DNA from: Oscillospiraceae bacterium
Lineage (GTDB): Bacteria > Bacillota > Clostridia > Oscillospirales > Oscillospiraceae
Direction: 5' to 3'
Length of the DNA stretch: 64,000 bases
NCBI GenBank assembly: GCA_022801715.1
Contig: JAAWSV010000001.1
Coordinates: 45,980-109,979 of the forward strand
This document shows, piece after piece, positions 1-8,997 of the stretch. The notes below the pieces were generated by a model. It did no database searches. It saw only the letters and a program-made list of their open reading frames with translations, and was not told the DNA's origin. A program made the position numbers and the translations under genes. Numbering within the stretch: position 1 is the first letter of the stretch; each line of letters starts with the position of its first letter.

Positions 1-235
1 CCCTCGCCGCCGCCGTAAGCAGGGGTTTTACCGGCTTCTTCCATCCATTCTCCCCTGATTTTAGAAGGGGACACAACGCTTTTTTTCTCGAAAAAGGGAG
101 AGAGTAGGACCTGTACCCGCAGCCGAAGGGCGTCGGCGGCGGGTGCAGAATGCGGCAGAGCTGCCGGGGCGCGCCGGCGGCAAAGGCGTGAGGCAGGAAA
201 AACGCAAAAGAGCGAGGAAAGGGGCGATTGAATGG
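1..235. other. window edge, no supported gene
   Basis: Short open stretches run in from the left edge and reach stops within about 60 bases, so the tail of an upstream gene may be present, but too few codons are visible to identify one. The remainder is the leader of the SpoIVB gene. No promoter was recognised with confidence. Confidence 0.4.
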
Positions 236-1327
236 ATGAAATCACAGGAGCATTTGGACAAGACGCACCGCTTTCACCACCAAGTCCTCAGTGTGCTCAT
301 GGCGCTGACACTTTTCGGCAGCGTTAGTGTCTGGGCCGCGCCGGAGACCCAGCCGGCAATTCGGGTGGAGGCCCTGCCGGAGCGGCTGATCCCTGTGGGA
401 CACACGGTGGGGATCAAGCTGTTCTCCCAAGGGATTTTGGTGGTGGGACTCAGTGAGGTGGAGGGTGCCGCCGGCCGGTGCGCGCCGGCCAGAGAGTGCG
501 GACTCCGTGTGGGCGATCTGATTGTCTCAGCCGGTGGGGAGGAGCTGGAGAGCACAGAGCAGTTCCAGTCGGTGGTGGCGCGGAGCAATGGCAATCCGGT
601 GGCCCTGTCTGTCCGCCGGGAGGGCCGCGCACTGGAGCTTCAGGCGGAGCCGGCCCAAGGGGGCGACGGCGTGGCCCGCTTGGGCGCTTGGGTCCGGGAC
701 AGTTTAGCGGGTATCGGCACAATGACCTTCTATGACCCGGAGACGGGGGCCTTTGGCGCTTTAGGTCACGGGATCAACGACACAGACACCAATCTATTGA
801 TGCCCTTGGACGTGGGCGCTGTGATGTATGCCCGGGTCAAGGCGGTGAAGCCGGGCGAGGCGGGGAGCCCCGGTGAGCTGCGAGGGGACTTCGACCTGCA
901 GCAGGACTTGGGTGCCCTCTACGCCAACACCGCCCGTGGGGTCTTTGGCACCATGGAGGAGACATCCATGGTGAAAAGTCAAGAGGCTCTGCCTGTGGCA
1001 AAGCCCGAGGAGATCAGAAGGGGGCCGGCGGAGATCTTAGCCAATGTCAGCGGCGACACGGTGGAGCGGTATAAGGTGGAGATAGAGAGAATCTGTGCCC
1101 CCAACAGTCCCAGCCAGAATATGGTCGTCCACATTACAGACCCGCGTCTGCTCTCGGCCACCGGCGGCATTGTTCAGGGTATGAGCGGCAGCCCCATTGT
1201 ACAGGGCGGCAAGCTGATTGGCGCGGTAACGCATGTGATGGTGGGGGATCCTACTCGGGGCTACGGTATTTTTATTACCAATATGCTTCAGGATGGGTAT
1301 AGTATAACGTCTAAGAAAGCGTCTTAA
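236..1327 (+). CDS. spoIVB: SpoIVB sporulation serine peptidase
   Basis: Serine peptidase of the SpoIVB (S55) family. In spore formers it is exported from the forespore and cleaves SpoIVFA, which frees SpoIVFB to process pro-sigma-K in the mother cell. The protein (363 aa) has an N-terminal hydrophobic anchor at about residues 15-33, a PDZ domain at about 55-145 (core GLRVGDLIVSAGG), and the peptidase domain to the end with the likely catalytic His178 (GALGHGI) and Ser319 (GMSGSPI). The start at 236 follows a GAGGAAAGG ribosome site; an in-frame ATG at 143 would add 31 basic residues without one. It precedes spo0A, the usual order in Bacilli and Clostridia. Identification is secure from the catalytic motifs plus context. 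Confidence 0.95.
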   Translation: MKSQEHLDKTHRFHHQVLSVLMALTLFGSVSVWAAPETQPAIRVEALPERLIPVGHTVGIKLFSQGILVVGLSEVEGAAGRCAPARECGLRVGDLIVSAGGEELESTEQFQSVVARSNGNPVALSVRREGRALELQAEPAQGGDGVARLGAWVRDSLAGIGTMTFYDPETGAFGALGHGINDTDTNLLMPLDVGAVMYARVKAVKPGEAGSPGELRGDFDLQQDLGALYANTARGVFGTMEETSMVKSQEALPVAKPEEIRRGPAEILANVSGDTVERYKVEIERICAPNSPSQNMVVHITDPRLLSATGGIVQGMSGSPIVQGGKLIGAVTHVMVGDPTRGYGIFITNMLQDGYSITSKKAS

Positions 1328-1425
1328 TTCGACAGAATTCGACAATAATTTTTAAAAAGTATGCTTTGAGAAAAATTAGTCGAAATTTTATCGAAAATTT
1401 TACGGATTTGTGACGCAATTCGACT
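1328..1425 (+). promoter_or_regulatory. cluster of Spo0A-binding boxes upstream of spo0A
   Basis: Two exact TTCGACA heptamers (complement of the 0A-box core TGTCGAA) lie at 1328-1334 and 1338-1344, exactly 10 bp apart and so on the same DNA face. Near matches follow at 1378-1384 (AGTCGAA), 1389-1395 (TATCGAA) and 1419-1425 (TTCGACT), the last touching the -35 element of the spo0A promoter. This arrangement suggests autoregulation of spo0A by Spo0A~P. Confidence 0.75.
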
Positions 1426-1453
1426 TGAAAATTCTGTCCAATTGTGTTATTTT
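1425..1453 (+). promoter_or_regulatory. spo0A promoter (sigma-A type)
   Basis: TTGAAA at 1425-1430 and TATTTT at 1448-1453 are separated by 17 bp. The last 0A box overlaps the -35 element by one base. The leader to the ATG at 1550 would be about 90 nt. Confidence 0.6.
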
Positions 1454-1549
1454 ATCAGTAAGGTCATATAAAGAGTTTATAATTAGTCTAAACTTGTATG
1501 GCCAATAAAGAGAGGCCAAATCTGTGAAATTATGAGAGGGCTTTGAAAC

Positions 1550-2302
1550 ATGGAGAAGAGGAGAACTGTAGTATTGGCGGATGCCAATGAGGAGTACCGG
1601 GCACTGCTGGCGGAGGCCATAGAGAAGACCGGGGAGTTCCATGTGGTTGGGATTGCCGCGGACGGGGTGGAGACCCTGCGGTCCGTGGAACAGGAAAAGC
1701 CGGATTTTTTGCTGATTGACCTGATCCTGCCCCACATGGATGGTCTGAGCGTGTTGTCCAAGCTGAAAAAACAGGAGGAGGGCGGACCGACCGTCATTGC
1801 CCTGTCCTCCTTCTGCAGCCAGCAGACTGTGGCCGCAGCAGGGGCGCTGGGAGCGGCGGCTTTTATGGTCAAGCCCTGCACGGACGAGGCCATCCTGGAG
1901 AATATGCGCCTGCTCCAAGGAAGCAGAGAGGAGGAACTCCACACCCCTGGCTTGGAGAATCTGGTGACCTCCATCATCCACGAGGTGGGCGTCCCGGCCC
2001 ATATCAAGGGCTATCAGTACGTTCGGGAGGCCATCATGATCTCGGTGGAGGACATGGATGTGATCAACTCCGTGACCAAGGTCCTGTATCCCGAGGTAGC
2101 CAAGCGGTTCGGCACCACGCCCTCCCGGGTGGAGCGCGCCATCCGCCATGCCATCGAGGTGGCGTGGGATCGGGGTGATTTAGAGACGCTGCAAAAATTC
2201 TTTGGTTATACGGTATCCAACGCAAAGGGGAAACCCACCAACAGCGAATTTATTGCCATGATCAGCGACAGGATTCGCCTTCAACTGAAGGCAAAGCGTT
2301 AA
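1550..2302 (+). CDS. spo0A: Spo0A, master regulator of sporulation
   Basis: Response regulator that, once phosphorylated, switches gene expression into sporulation by binding 0A boxes. The 250-aa protein has a receiver domain (residues 5-120) with acidic pocket residues near D11, phospho-acceptor Asp57 in [11 protein letters not shown] and the conserved Lys near 104 (MVKPC), then the Spo0A effector domain (about 140-250) with the family-specific recognition-helix region ([17 protein letters not shown]). GAGAGGG before the ATG supports the start. The gene has its own promoter with 0A boxes and follows spoIVB. Length and both domains match the family, so the call is secure. Confidence 0.97.
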   Translation: MEKRRTVVLADANEEYRALLAEAIEKTGEFHVVGIAADGVETLRSVEQEKPDFLLIDLILPHMDGLSVLSKLKKQEEGGPTVIALSSFCSQQTVAAAGALGAAAFMVKPCTDEAILENMRLLQGSREEELHTPGLENLVTSIIHEVGVPAHIKGYQYVREAIMISVEDMDVINSVTKVLYPEVAKRFGTTPSRVERAIRHAIEVAWDRGDLETLQKFFGYTVSNAKGKPTNSEFIAMISDRIRLQLKAKR

Positions 2303-2309
2303 AAAAAGA

Positions 2310-2348
2310 AGAGGGCGCAGTATCCTAAATCGGGATACTGCGCCCTCT
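2310..2348. terminator. convergent terminator hairpin
   Basis: A 15-bp stem (2311-2325 with 2333-2347) closes a short loop between the 3' ends of spo0A and the DUF554 gene. The T-run needed for intrinsic termination lies on the minus-strand side (A7 at 2302-2308), so it works best for the minus-strand operon and may also protect the spo0A 3' end. Confidence 0.7.
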
Positions 2349-2366
2349 CTCTGTACAGACCTCCGC

Positions 2367-2397
2367 AAAAACGCCGTCTATCGTAAGACAGACGGCG
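2367..2397 (-). terminator. terminator of the tcdA-DUF554 operon
   Basis: Stem GCCGTCT (2373-2379) with AGACGGC (2390-2396), followed on the minus strand by TTTTT. It lies just beyond the DUF554 stop codon and is backed up by the second hairpin further down. Confidence 0.7.
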
Positions 2398-2407
2398 CTC
2401 CAGATCC

Positions 2408-3100
2408 TCACAGAAATGTACAAAACAAAATTGGCAGAAACATGGCGGGCAGGTAGTTCATCAGCGGCAGATGCTTGATATCCAGAAGATCCAAGGACAG
2501 CCCAAAGAGAAGCAGAGAGCCCACTGTGTTCATCTCCGCAATCACCGCGTCCCCCAGATAGGGTTTAGCCACCGAGGCCAGCAGGGCGATGCCTCCTTGG
2601 TAGAACAGAACGGGTACCGAGGAGAAAAGCACCCCCATCCCCAGGGAGGAGGCGAAGATCAGCGCCGCGATGGTGTCCATGGTGGCCTTAGCATAGAGGA
2701 TGCTGTGCTGCTGCAAAAGCCCCGACTCCAAGGAGCCGGTGATGGTCATGGTGCCCACACAGAAGAGCAGGGTGGCGGAGAGGAAGCCTTGGGCAAAGCT
2801 GCCGCCGCTCTTGGAGAGCTTTCGCTCCAAGACCTCACCCAGCCGCTTGAGTTTGCCGTCTAAGTCCAGCCACTCCCCAATGATAGCCCCCAGAACCATG
2901 GAGAGAATGGTCACCAGCGTCTTGCTGCCGTCTAAGAGGTGGCTGAAGGCGATATAAACGGTGCACAGGCCGATGCCCTTCATCACCAGCGCACTGTACC
3001 GCTCTGGAATGCCCCGGTGCATCAGCTTGTGGAGGGCCAGCCCCACGCCGCCGCCTGCCAGTACGCCGGCGGCATTGACAAGTGTTCCTGTCAAAATCAT
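2408..3100 (-). CDS. DUF554 family membrane protein
   Basis: Polytopic inner-membrane protein of the DUF554 (YdfK/YqgA-like) family, 230 aa, function unknown. About six to seven hydrophobic segments are visible, for example GTLVNAAGVLAGGGVGLAL at the N-terminus and LFGLSLDLLDIKHLPLMNYL near the C-terminus. The family's N-terminal Gly-rich helix and the central GSLESGLL motif, with the preceding FCVGTMTITG, are present. Its ATG overlaps the stop of tcdA by 4 bp (ATGA), so the two are translationally coupled. No functional link between the two is known. Family assignment is good; transport substrate, if any, cannot be inferred. Confidence 0.85.
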   Translation of the reverse strand: MILTGTLVNAAGVLAGGGVGLALHKLMHRGIPERYSALVMKGIGLCTVYIAFSHLLDGSKTLVTILSMVLGAIIGEWLDLDGKLKRLGEVLERKLSKSGGSFAQGFLSATLLFCVGTMTITGSLESGLLQQHSILYAKATMDTIAALIFASSLGMGVLFSSVPVLFYQGGIALLASVAKPYLGDAVIAEMNTVGSLLLFGLSLDLLDIKHLPLMNYLPAMFLPILFCTFL

Positions 3101-3828
3101 ATCGATTCCTCCTTAGGAAGTGAATGGGAGATCAGATCTGTCACAATGGCGCTCCCCATCAGAAGCCCCGCCACTGAGGGGACCCAAGGCACGCTGGCGG
3201 GTACACTGCGCCGTCCCGGCGGCGGGGCCTCCAAGGCCAGTGTAGAGGCGGGTTCCTCGCTGCTGTAGACCACCTTCAGGTGCTCCACCCCCCGCCGGCG
3301 CAGCTCCCGGCGCATCACGCGGGCCAAGGGACAGCCCTTGGTCTGGGACAGGTCGGTGATCTCCAGACGGGAGGGGTCCAGCTTGTTGCCCGTACCTAAG
3401 GCGGAGAGGATGGGGATCTGCCGCTCCCGGGCGGTGAGAATCAGGTCAATCTTACAGGATACCAGATCAATACAGTCCGCCGCGTAGTCATAGCTGGCCC
3501 AGAACGCCTCCCGGTGTTCCGCGTCGTAGTGCCCGGTGACGGGGTGGACCTGACAGTCCGGGTTGATGTCCTGGACGCGCTCTGCCAGAACCTCCGCCTT
3601 ACTGCGGCCCAAGGTGGAGCAGAGTGCCCCCAGCTGGCGGTTCAGGTTGCTCTCACCGTAGGTATCCCGGTCCACCAAGGTCAATTCTCCCACCCCGGCC
3701 CGGGCCAGACACTCCACAACGTAGCTGCCTACGCCCCCCAAGCCGAACACACACACATGGGCGGCGGCCAGCCGCTCCATAGCCGCGGGGCCAAGAATCA
3801 TCTCATTTCGCAAAAAACGCTCACTCAT
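3097..3828 (-). CDS. tcdA: tRNA threonylcarbamoyladenosine dehydratase TcdA
   Basis: E1-like ATP-dependent enzyme that cyclises the N6-threonylcarbamoyladenosine at position 37 of tRNA. The 243-aa protein shows the Rossmann nucleotide-binding motif GLGGVGSYVVE near residue 30, the ThiF/MoeB-type acidic loop LVDRDTYGESNLNRQ, and the TcdA-typical segment CIDLVSCKIDLI where other E1 enzymes carry different residues. The C-terminal part carries the family KGCPLARVMRRELRRRG stretch. MoeB/ThiF proteins are the alternative, but no molybdopterin or thiamine genes are nearby. It is the first gene of a two-gene operon with the DUF554 protein. Confidence 0.9.
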   Translation of the reverse strand: MSERFLRNEMILGPAAMERLAAAHVCVFGLGGVGSYVVECLARAGVGELTLVDRDTYGESNLNRQLGALCSTLGRSKAEVLAERVQDINPDCQVHPVTGHYDAEHREAFWASYDYAADCIDLVSCKIDLILTARERQIPILSALGTGNKLDPSRLEITDLSQTKGCPLARVMRRELRRRGVEHLKVVYSSEEPASTLALEAPPPGRRSVPASVPWVPSVAGLLMGSAIVTDLISHSLPKEESI

Positions 3829-3929
3829 AACGGCCTCCAGAGCCTCCCCGTGCCCGGATGGATAGGGGAGAGGTTAATCGGACGGAGAGGGCGGCAGAAC
3901 GGGGCCGCTCACCGTCCATGCTGACAACA

Positions 3930-3963
3930 CAGAAAGAGCCGGTCCCTAAGCCGGGACCGGCTC
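3930..3963 (-). terminator. terminator after the parvulin foldase gene
   Basis: An 11-bp perfect stem, GAGCCGGTCCC (3936-3946) with its complement (3953-3963), lies 38 bp beyond the stop codon of the foldase gene and is followed on the minus strand by TTTCTGTG. Confidence 0.75.
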
Positions 3964-4000
3964 AAGCGGTTAAAGTTTCGATACGGGGATGAGAGGACTC

Positions 4001-5572
4001 TTACTGGCCCACATAGCCCATGCCCTTGTCGTTAAGAGCAGCTTCGCCTACGTTCTCTATCAGGGCATCATACCACGCGGTATAGTCCTCGGTGCGCAGG
4101 CTGGCCTCGGCATTCATATACCACTGGGGCTGGTTGTCCGCCACGTAGTACATCAGGTGGTAACCGTAGTCGGTCTTGACGATGTCGTTGTCCCCCGGCT
4201 TCCGGGCGCTGTCGAAGATCCAGTCGTTGAAGGTCTCCACCATCCGGCCCTGATAGACGCCGGTGTAGATGCCGCCCTGCTGGGCGTTGCTGTCCTGGGA
4301 GTTGTCCCGGGCCAGCTGGGCGAAGCCCTCCTCGGTGCCGTCCCAAGAGGCCAGAAGCTCCTCCGCCTTGGCCTTGACCAGCTTGTCGATCTCCTCGTCA
4401 GAGGTCCCCTCCGGGATAGTATCGGTGAGGTTGTCCTTGGTGATCAGCACGTGGCGCACATCCACGGTCTTGGTCTCGTCCAAATAGCGGCGGTCAAAGA
4501 CCACCACATACCAAGTGCTGGTGGAGTCGCTGTCCATCATGGTGGCGTCGCCGGCCTTGCGGCCCTCCTCGAAGCACCAGTTGATATAGGCCAAGGTGCC
4601 GTTGGCGCCCTTGTCCACCTTGGTGTAGGTGACGTTGTCGTACTTCTTGGCCTCGCTCTCCAGATCCGCGCCGGCGTTGTAAGCGTCCAAGATGGCCTTC
4701 GCGGTCTCCTCGGCGGCGCTCATGGCGGCGGCTTTCTCCTCGTCGGTGGCCTCGATGGCGTTGCCGTCGGCGTCCTTCTGCTCCTCGGGAGCGCCGTCCA
4801 CGCTGACTAAGCGGTAGGCCACGCTGTCATAGCTGGAGGGTACCGTATTGTAGACCTCTCTCACCTGCTCCTCGGTGTAGGTGAGAGATTCGTTGTGATA
4901 GGAGGCAAAGGCGGTGGCCAGTGTGTAGTCCTTCAGGTTGGACTCAAAGGTGCTCTTGGGCATGTGGCCCTTGGCCAGATAGCCGCCGTACATGCTGTCC
5001 AAATAATTGCCGTAGGAGGTGCCGTTGGCGGTGGCCGCGTCCTTCACCCCTTGGATGCTCTCCTCCAGTGCGGCGGTGTCCTCGGCGGAGAGGGTGAAGC
5101 CCTCCTCCTTGGCGGCGGCGGTGGCGGCGGTGACAAAGCGCAGAGTCTCTACCGCCTGCTCCTTAAAGTACTCGTCCCAAGTCTGGGCGTCCTCCTCGGT
5201 GGAGTTGAAGGCCTTCTGCTCCGACAGAGGGAGGCCGGGGTTCAGACCCACGTAGCTCAGGCCGCTGCTGCCCAGCTGACTGACCACATTGGTGTAGAAG
5301 CTGTTCAGGGACTCATAGTAGTAGAAGGCCACATCCTCGGCGTTGTAGGAGACGCCGTCGATAGTGACCGCGTTGGTCTTGCGCTCAATGATGCCGCTGT
5401 TGTAGACCAGCAGGGCCACCGTGACCGCCACAAACAACACGCCGATGACGGAGTAGAGGATGGTGCTCTTTCGCTCCGCCGCCTTCCTCTGGGCGTCCTG
5501 GACTGCCTTCTTGTCAACGCCGCCGGAGGCGAGAAATTCCTGACGCTTTTTGCGCTCTCTGGATGCACTCAT
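4001..5572 (-). CDS. membrane-anchored parvulin-type peptidyl-prolyl isomerase (PrsA/SurA-like)
   Basis: Extracytoplasmic foldase-type protein of 523 aa. After a charged cytoplasmic stretch rich in Lys/Arg there is one membrane helix at about residues 38-57 (SVIGVLFVAVTVALLVY), a long Asp/Glu/Ala-rich SurA-N-like region, and a PpiC parvulin domain at about 345-480 (VDVRHVLITKDNL, FAQLARDNSQDSNAQQGG, TDYGYHLMYY). Unlike classical PrsA there is no lipobox cysteine, so it is anchored by the helix. The ATG at 5572 is preceded by GAAAGGAA; a TTG 21 bp upstream would lie inside that site. Its own promoter and terminator flank it. Catalytic activity is likely but not certain, because parvulin domains in this family can be pure chaperones. 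Confidence 0.85.
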   Translation of the reverse strand: MSASRERKKRQEFLASGGVDKKAVQDAQRKAAERKSTILYSVIGVLFVAVTVALLVYNSGIIERKTNAVTIDGVSYNAEDVAFYYYESLNSFYTNVVSQLGSSGLSYVGLNPGLPLSEQKAFNSTEEDAQTWDEYFKEQAVETLRFVTAATAAAKEEGFTLSAEDTAALEESIQGVKDAATANGTSYGNYLDSMYGGYLAKGHMPKSTFESNLKDYTLATAFASYHNESLTYTEEQVREVYNTVPSSYDSVAYRLVSVDGAPEEQKDADGNAIEATDEEKAAAMSAAEETAKAILDAYNAGADLESEAKKYDNVTYTKVDKGANGTLAYINWCFEEGRKAGDATMMDSDSTSTWYVVVFDRRYLDETKTVDVRHVLITKDNLTDTIPEGTSDEEIDKLVKAKAEELLASWDGTEEGFAQLARDNSQDSNAQQGGIYTGVYQGRMVETFNDWIFDSARKPGDNDIVKTDYGYHLMYYVADNQPQWYMNAEASLRTEDYTAWYDALIENVGEAALNDKGMGYVGQ

Positions 5573-5667
5573 GATATTTCTTATTCCTTTCAAAGTGAAC
5601 TATGGACGCAGAGCATTTTACCCGCTCCGCGGCGGGAAATGGGCGCGTCTCTCCAAAACACCATAAC

Positions 5668-5696
5668 AGTATAGCGTATTATGTGAGAAACTGCAA
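5668..5696 (-). promoter_or_regulatory. sigma-A promoter of the foldase gene
   Basis: On the minus strand TTGCAG (5696-5691) and TATACT (5673-5668) are separated by 17 bp, about 95 nt upstream of the start codon. Confidence 0.65.
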
Positions 5697-5792
5697 GAAA
5701 AAACTTGTTGAAAAAGTGTAAATTTGTGTAGGAGGTAGTCGCCGCGCCGTTTACAGCTTTTTGATGAACCGCCGTTCAACCGGTTCAGCCCC

Positions 5793-5830
5793 AAAAAACG
5801 GAGCCGCCCTGTAAAGGACGGCTCCGTCTC
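5793..5830 (-). terminator. terminator of the class A PBP gene
   Basis: Stem ACGGAGCCG (5798-5806) with CGGCTCCGT (5819-5827), followed on the minus strand by a run of six T. It begins only a few bases after the stop codon at 5831. Confidence 0.8.
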
Positions 5831-8641
5831 TCAATTCAGCAGCGTATCCAGCCACCCCGGCAGTCCGTTGCCCCCCTCGTCGGAGGGATCTGTGCCCTCA
5901 TCGGGATTCTCCGGATCTGTTGGCTCACCGGGATCTGTGGGAGCCTCCGGGTCCACAGGGTCCGGGATAGTGGGCGGCGGGGCATCGGGGTCGTACTCTG
6001 GGCTGTTGGGATCGTAGGTGGGATCGTACCACGGGCTGTTGGGGTCCGTGGGGTCGTAGGGGAAGTTGGGGTCGTTGGGATCAACGAGCGGCGTGGTGTG
6101 GACATCACAGGGACCTAAGGCGATGGCACTCTGAAGCATCTTGTCATTGTCCTCCGCCAAGATGGGCGTACCGTTGACAGTCACCTCGCCGGTGACGGGA
6201 TCGGTGGTGGTGGTGCCGTCGGGGATAACCAGATTCTCCCGATCAAAGTTGACATAGGTGCGGCTCTCCCGGCAGTCCTCAGGGCACATCTCGCTGGCCA
6301 GCTTTCCGCTTACAGTACAGATCTCAATACTCTGGTGAATCTCACAGGTGGCGGTGGGACCGGTGTTGCTGACCATCTTTACCGACTCCACAGGACAGCC
6401 TGCGCCGGCTCTGAGGCCGCTCTGGGTGCAGATGCTCATATTGCCGATTCCCCCGGCGGGCGTGTTGAAGTCCTTGTTCTCCAGTCCCTCGTGGACGCGG
6501 CTCATCACCTTCTGCCACATCTGGGCCGCCGGGTTGCCATTCCAGCTGACGGTGGTATTGTAGCCGTAGCCCACCCAAACTGCGGCGCAGTAGTAGGGGG
6601 TGTAGCCCACGAAGTACCGGTCGAAGAGGTCGGAGGTGGTACCGGTTTTGCCGGCCACAGTCATGTTGTTGATCCGGGCCTCTGTACCGGTACCGGCGTT
6701 TACCACCTGCTTGAGGAGTACGTTCATCTGATAGGCCGTGGTCTCCTTCATCGCCACCCAAGAGAGGTCCGGGTTGTCCGTGTTGTCCAAGATCACTTGG
6801 CCGTCGGCGTCCTCGACTTTGGTATAGGTGATGGGCACGTTGTACTTGCCGTCATTGGCGAAGGCGGAGAAGGCCGCAGCCATCTCCCGCGTATTGACGC
6901 CGTAGGTGAGTCCGCCCATAGCCAAGGGGGCCTCCCCCAAGTCCGAGGGCACCAAGGTGGTAAAGCCCAAATTGGTGGTCAAAAACTCATAGGAGGCGGC
7001 GTAGCCCAGCTCGTTGAGCACCCGGATAGCCACGGTGTTGCAGGAGTAGCGCACCGCCGTGCTGATGGTGACCAGCCCCCGGTAGCGTGTGGGGGAGTTC
7101 TTGGGATAGCCGCCGGTCTGCCGGTCATTGAGCTTCAGCGGGTAGTCGTCATAGACGTTGGCCATGGTGATGGTGCCGTGCTCGATGGCCGGGGCATAGA
7201 CCGACAGGGGCTTGAAGGCGGAGCCGCAGGGCCGCCGTGTCATGGCGTAGCTCTGGAGCCGGTTGCCCTCCTTCTCCCCGATAAGGCCCGAGGTGGCCAC
7301 TACATGGCCGGTATAGGGGTCTATAATGGTGATGCCCGACTGGAGCCTGTCTCCCTTGGCGTTCTGCTTATCTAGGTTTGTCTCATCGGTATAGACGCTG
7401 TCCACAATCTCCTGAATGTCCGGATCTACGGTGGCGTAGATCTTGTAGCCGGCGTTGTAGATCATCTGCACGGCGGTGTCCTCGGAGTAGTGGTACTTCT
7501 CCATCAGATCCTGCTTCACGTCGTTAAAGACCTGCTCCACAAACCAAGACCAGTACTTGCTGCCCTTGGACCCGGCGGGCATATCGGGCTCATCGCCCTC
7601 CTCGCCGCCCTCCTCCCCCTCCTCGGGGGTGGGACCGTACTTGGCCTCGTACTCCGGCGTGCCGTAAAAGACCAGCTCCTCGGCGATGGCCTGATCATAC
7701 TCGGCTTGGGAGATCTTCCCCTGATCAAGCATTTCATACAGGATATTTTCCTGCCGCCACTTGTTGTGCTGCACGGTGGTCCAATCCACATAGATAGGAT
7801 CGCCGTTTTCATCCACTTCCTTGGTGTCATGGGCGACAACATTGTTGAATAGGGGGTTATAGATCGACGGGTTGTTGGTAATGGCGATAATGCTGGCAAT
7901 CTGAGCTAAGGACAGCTCAGAGATATCCTTGTTGAAGTAGGTCTTGGCCGCCGCGCCGATGCCATAGGCCTTGCTGCCGAAATAGACCTTGTTCAGGTAG
8001 TTCTCCATGATGTCCTCTTTGGAGTAGTTCTGCTCCAGAGCGAGGGCGCGGAAAATCTCTGTCACCTTCCGCTTCACCGTGGCCTGATCGTACTCGGTGA
8101 CGTTTTTGATCACCTGCTGGGTGATGGTGGAGCCGCCGAAGGTGTTGCGCATGCCGAAGAACATGTTGACCACTGCGCCGGCGGTGCGCCGCCAGTCTAC
8201 GCCGTGGTGGGTCTTGAACCGCTTGTCCTCAATAGCGATGGTGGCGTCGATGGCGTACTTGGGGATGTCCTGATAGTCCAGCCAGATTCGGTTCTCCTTG
8301 CCGTAGAGGTACTGGAGTTCCAGCCACTGCCCGGTCTCCTTGTCCTGATAGTAGACAATGGAGGTCTGATTCATGGTGAAGGCATCTAAATTCACGGCCA
8401 GCTCCGGAGCCAAAGTGGTCTCCACATACTTAAAGAAGATCCAAGCGAAGATGCCCACGGTCAGCACGCCAATCAGACACAGCGTGCCCACCACCTTGAA
8501 GAACATACCGATTCCGCGGAGAATGCTCCGCTTCTTCTTTTTCTTAGTGCTCCGTTTCCGCTGAGGTGCGGTGCCCTCCTCCACTCTGCGCCCGGTGCTG
8601 CTGTGGTCGGCGCTGCGGGGGGACTTGCTGCTGTTTTCCAT
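5831..8641 (-). CDS. class A penicillin-binding protein (PBP1A family)
   Basis: Bifunctional peptidoglycan polymerase and transpeptidase, 936 aa. A Lys-rich cytoplasmic stretch precedes one membrane helix (about 50-72). The GT51 glycosyltransferase domain (about 100-280) holds the catalytic Glu in IAIEDKRFKTHHGVD and the GGSTITQQVIKN motif. The transpeptidase domain (about 440-740) has Ser474 in SAFK, the SCN triad (YSCNTVAIR) and the KTG triad at Lys665. The C-terminal 110 residues form a low-complexity Pro/Asp/Asn tail. The start at 8641 is set by a perfect AGGAGGTG 8-15 nt upstream; a longer reading frame to 8800 lacks such a site. An internal acidic insert (EEGEEGGEEGDEPD) separates the two catalytic domains. 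The call is secure. Confidence 0.95.
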   Translation of the reverse strand: MENSSKSPRSADHSSTGRRVEEGTAPQRKRSTKKKKKRSILRGIGMFFKVVGTLCLIGVLTVGIFAWIFFKYVETTLAPELAVNLDAFTMNQTSIVYYQDKETGQWLELQYLYGKENRIWLDYQDIPKYAIDATIAIEDKRFKTHHGVDWRRTAGAVVNMFFGMRNTFGGSTITQQVIKNVTEYDQATVKRKVTEIFRALALEQNYSKEDIMENYLNKVYFGSKAYGIGAAAKTYFNKDISELSLAQIASIIAITNNPSIYNPLFNNVVAHDTKEVDENGDPIYVDWTTVQHNKWRQENILYEMLDQGKISQAEYDQAIAEELVFYGTPEYEAKYGPTPEEGEEGGEEGDEPDMPAGSKGSKYWSWFVEQVFNDVKQDLMEKYHYSEDTAVQMIYNAGYKIYATVDPDIQEIVDSVYTDETNLDKQNAKGDRLQSGITIIDPYTGHVVATSGLIGEKEGNRLQSYAMTRRPCGSAFKPLSVYAPAIEHGTITMANVYDDYPLKLNDRQTGGYPKNSPTRYRGLVTISTAVRYSCNTVAIRVLNELGYAASYEFLTTNLGFTTLVPSDLGEAPLAMGGLTYGVNTREMAAAFSAFANDGKYNVPITYTKVEDADGQVILDNTDNPDLSWVAMKETTAYQMNVLLKQVVNAGTGTEARINNMTVAGKTGTTSDLFDRYFVGYTPYYCAAVWVGYGYNTTVSWNGNPAAQMWQKVMSRVHEGLENKDFNTPAGGIGNMSICTQSGLRAGAGCPVESVKMVSNTGPTATCEIHQSIEICTVSGKLASEMCPEDCRESRTYVNFDRENLVIPDGTTTTDPVTGEVTVNGTPILAEDNDKMLQSAIALGPCDVHTTPLVDPNDPNFPYDPTDPNSPWYDPTYDPNSPEYDPDAPPPTIPDPVDPEAPTDPGEPTDPENPDEGTDPSDEGGNGLPGWLDTLLN

Positions 8642-8851
8642 GACGGAACACCTCCTTTTTCTTGAAATGGATTCCCGTCCAAAACACAGACCCTCCAAAG
8701 CATCATAGGAGGGGTGGAACTGATTACATCGCGTATGAGGCATGATATACGGGAGACATGCCCCAATGGGGTCATAGACCGAACATTCTGCCCGCCTCAC
8801 AGAGGCTGGAAGAGAGGCTGAAACGCAAAAGCATTATAGCCATTGAGGGCT

Positions 8852-8880
8852 ATTATACCACGTTTACCCCCTCTTGAAAA
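8852..8880 (-). promoter_or_regulatory. probable promoter of the class A PBP gene
   Basis: On the minus strand TTTTCA (8880-8875) and a perfect TATAAT (8857-8852) are 17 bp apart. This gives a leader of roughly 200 nt. A second TATAAT occurs downstream at 8838-8833 with no matching -35. Confidence 0.6.
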
Positions 8881-8941
8881 GGGGTATTTTCCCCGGCGGA
8901 AAAAATCTGGGGCTGGGGCCTTTGATCTTGCATTTCCCCTC

Positions 8942-8970
8942 TTGCATTTTTTCAAAAATCGCGCTACAAT
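8942..8970 (+). promoter_or_regulatory. sigma-A promoter of the DUF1292 gene
   Basis: TTGCAT (8942-8947) and TACAAT (8965-8970) with a 17-bp spacer, 27 bp before the start codon. Confidence 0.75.
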
Positions 8971-8997
8971 AGGGACAGCAGAAGAAAGGAGCGGACT

